A stretch of DNA of 8,270 nucleotides from an uncultured Eubacteriales bacterium (GTDB taxonomy: Bacteria > Bacillota > Clostridia > Oscillospirales > CAG-272), in contig CABPZV010000091.1 in assembly GCA_902462015.1 (NCBI GenBank), positions 1-8,270 of the forward strand. The letters run 5' to 3'. Below, piece after piece: positions 7,140-8,270 of this stretch. A model generated the notes under the pieces. That model saw nothing but the letters and a program-made list of their open reading frames with translations. It did no database searches and was not told where the DNA came from. Both the position numbers and the translations under genes were made by a program. The stretch's first letter is position 1. Every line of letters starts with the position of its first letter.

Positions 7140-7814
7140 TTATTTGTTTTTTCTTAGAACATACTCACCGCCGGCATCGTCAATTGTAAAAAGATATACA
7201 TCCTTATATGATTCGAATCCATAGGCTTTAATACGTTTTTTTAGCCAAATCTCTGTTTTTCCGACGAGGTTTAGATTATAAGAGCTGACATGACCATCTA
7301 CAATAAGCTGATGCGCTATTCCTCGGTCACTTTGTATGAGATTCATGTCTCCTACAGTCAACGGTCTTGCTGCGGTTTTTGGTGTTACAGAGAGCTGCCC
7401 ATTTTGTTCAAGGATGGCATATTCTACTTCACTTATGTCGTATATGTCTTTTAGCCGGAGTTCCGCAAAAAGTTCTTCCATGCTCATTCGTACTTTTGAC
7501 AGCTCTTTCTGGTCGAGCACGCCCTTTTTTATAATGATGTTTGGAACGCCGTCAAGAAAACGGCGTGCAGTCACATTTTTTGTTACAAGAAACGTGTTGA
7601 TGATTTCAATACAGACGAGGGTTAAAATAGGTACAAGAGCATAACTAAGCGGAATATTATTGTTTATGATTGGGGAAGCGGCGAGTTCGGAAAGGAGAAG
7701 GGCGGTTATTAATTCGGATAACTGAAGTTCTCCAATCTGGCGTTTTCCTGTAAGACGCATGGCTATAACCAGAAAAATGTATATTATTATAGTTCGTGTA
7801 AATATCATTATCAT
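7140..7814 (-). CDS. DUF421 domain (YetF-like) membrane protein
   Basis: A 224-residue protein of the YetF/YcaP type. Three hydrophobic segments lie near residues 3-19, 33-50 and 56-77, followed by a soluble C-terminal domain. Family landmarks are visible: RLTGKRQIGEL (20-30), the LSELAASPI stretch (41-49), GVPNIIIKKG (89-98), the MSMEELFAELR region (110-120) and VEYAILEQNGQLSV (130-143). Length and motif order are normal for the family. ATG 7814 is preceded on the - strand by AAGAGG with a 12-base spacer; an internal ATG at 7808 is the alternative start. It is first in a pair with DUF4363. Some family members have been linked to spore or stress physiology in Bacillus, but the biochemical role is not established and nothing here defines it. 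Confidence 0.9.
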   Translation of the reverse strand: MIMIFTRTIIIYIFLVIAMRLTGKRQIGELQLSELITALLLSELAASPIINNNIPLSYALVPILTLVCIEIINTFLVTKNVTARRFLDGVPNIIIKKGVLDQKELSKVRMSMEELFAELRLKDIYDISEVEYAILEQNGQLSVTPKTAARPLTVGDMNLIQSDRGIAHQLIVDGHVSSYNLNLVGKTEIWLKKRIKAYGFESYKDVYLFTIDDAGGEYVLRKNK

Positions 7815-7927
7815 AGATACGTACTACCTCTTAATTCTGTTATTTAATATGTTGGGGGAATAATATTTGAATTTATACATGGTATAGATAAAAGAGAGAT
7901 GTTTTCCATTTGATAAGTGCCGATATT

Positions 7928-7956
7928 ATTATAACAGTTCATGGCGTTTTTTACTC
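7928..7956 (-). promoter_or_regulatory. Probable promoter of the DUF421-DUF4363 pair
   Basis: On the - strand TATAAT (7928-7933) is preceded by TGT, giving an extended -10. The position 17 bases further upstream (7951-7956) reads GAGTAA, a poor -35, as is common with extended -10 promoters. It would give a leader of roughly 105 bases before ATG 7814 and is divergent from the rRNA promoters. Confidence 0.45.
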
Positions 7957-8027
7957 TTACTTAATTTGATTCTTGATTTATTATTCCTCGATGTTAGAAA
8001 AAAACAAGAAATTATTAAAAAAAGTTA

Positions 8028-8056
8028 TTGACAAACTGTGGAAAATATGATATACT
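8028..8056 (+). promoter_or_regulatory. rRNA operon promoter P1
   Basis: TTGACA (8028-8033) and TATACT (8051-8056) are separated by exactly 17 bases, with TGA before the -10 (extended -10). An A/T-rich tract at about 7995-8027 could act as an UP element. AACCGT (8062-8067) and ACGGTT (8076-8081) could form a hairpin near the start of this transcript. Confidence 0.85.
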
Positions 8057-8132
8057 GTGAAAACCGTTTTTTATGACGGTTATCACTCATGCTCTTCTGC
8101 ATCAAAAAAATAAAAAAAGGCAAAAAAAGTAC

Positions 8133-8161
8133 TTGACAAAGAGGGAGAGGAGTGATATAAT
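8133..8161 (+). promoter_or_regulatory. rRNA operon promoter P2
   Basis: TTGACA (8133-8138) and TATAAT (8156-8161) are both consensus with a 17-base spacer and a TGA extended -10. An A-rich tract (about 8103-8130) precedes it. It lies 105 bases downstream of P1 in the same orientation, the tandem layout usual for rRNA operons. Transcription would start near 8168. Confidence 0.9.
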
Positions 8162-8270
8162 AGAAAAGCTGTCGCTGAGGAAGCGGAGCTTGGTCTTTGA
8201 AAATTGAACAACAATAAAGACAAGAAGTGTACGAGAAGGAACTCTTGTCAAATCCTAAGAGAACCAGAGA
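8162..8270 (+). other. rRNA operon leader with boxA-like element (16S rRNA expected just downstream)
   Basis: A stem at 8166-8191 (AAGCT/AGCTT plus CGCT/AGCG around a GAGGA loop) is followed by TGGTCTTTGA (8191-8200) and AAATTGAACAAC, closely like the boxA antitermination element of Firmicute rRNA leaders. GACAAGA (8219-8225) pairs with TCTTGTC (8243-8249), another leader hairpin. The 16S start motif AGAGTTTGAT is not in the window, so the mature gene is inferred from this leader and the two promoters, not seen. Confidence 0.78.

Noticed and set aside
7815..8027. A small gene, riboswitch or CRISPR repeat in the long gene-free stretch before the rRNA promoters
   Set aside because: I see no repeat series, no conserved riboswitch core and no open frame with a ribosome-binding site. 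Only promoter-like and A/T-rich sequence is present.

Overview
The window looks like chromosome of an anaerobic Clostridia-type Firmicute, most likely near the Ruminococcaceae/Oscillospiraceae. The reasons are AT-rich intergenic DNA, Shine-Dalgarno starts of the GGAGG type, the paired TIGR03960/TIGR03936 radical-SAM genes, a DUF421-DUF4363 pair, and a Gram-positive-style rRNA leader with tandem TTGACA promoters. The taxonomic call is inference from gene content only.

Layout. Positions 1-135 hold the end of an unidentified upstream region. Four genes follow on the + strand: rlmB (136-996), a large membrane protein (1107-3689), and a two-gene radical-SAM cassette (3875-5734 and about 5801-6532). 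A rho-independent terminator (3709-3749) and a perfect 24-bp palindrome (3788-3811) separate the membrane protein from the cassette. Two genes then run on the - strand, convergent with the cassette: a DUF421/YetF-like membrane protein (7814-7140) followed by a DUF4363 protein (7048-6593). The last 456 bases (7815-8270) have no protein gene. They hold a probable - strand promoter for the DUF421 pair, two strong tandem + strand promoters (TTGACA-N17-TATACT and TTGACA-N17-TATAAT, both with an extended -10), and an rRNA-type leader with a boxA-like element. A 16S rRNA gene is expected just past the window.

The standout is the 860-residue protein at 1107-3689. It has the eight-helix layout and soluble-loop landmarks of a P1B-type (heavy-metal) P-type ATPase, but almost every catalytic signature is altered. 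DKTGTLT reads DKDVFPA, the CPC-type motif in helix M4 reads GVP, the TGD motif reads TFD, no GDGxND hinge is visible, and the actuator domain is reduced to about 70 residues with no TGES. About 300 acidic, probably disordered residues precede the helices. It reads as a P-type ATPase pseudoenzyme, possibly a scaffold, sensor or partner protein, and I know of no described function for it.

How the genes relate: RlmB and the rRNA operon both concern the ribosome but are not obviously co-regulated. The two radical-SAM genes almost certainly work together, since the same two modules are fused in some bacteria. The DUF421 and DUF4363 proteins form a recurrent membrane pair of unknown role.
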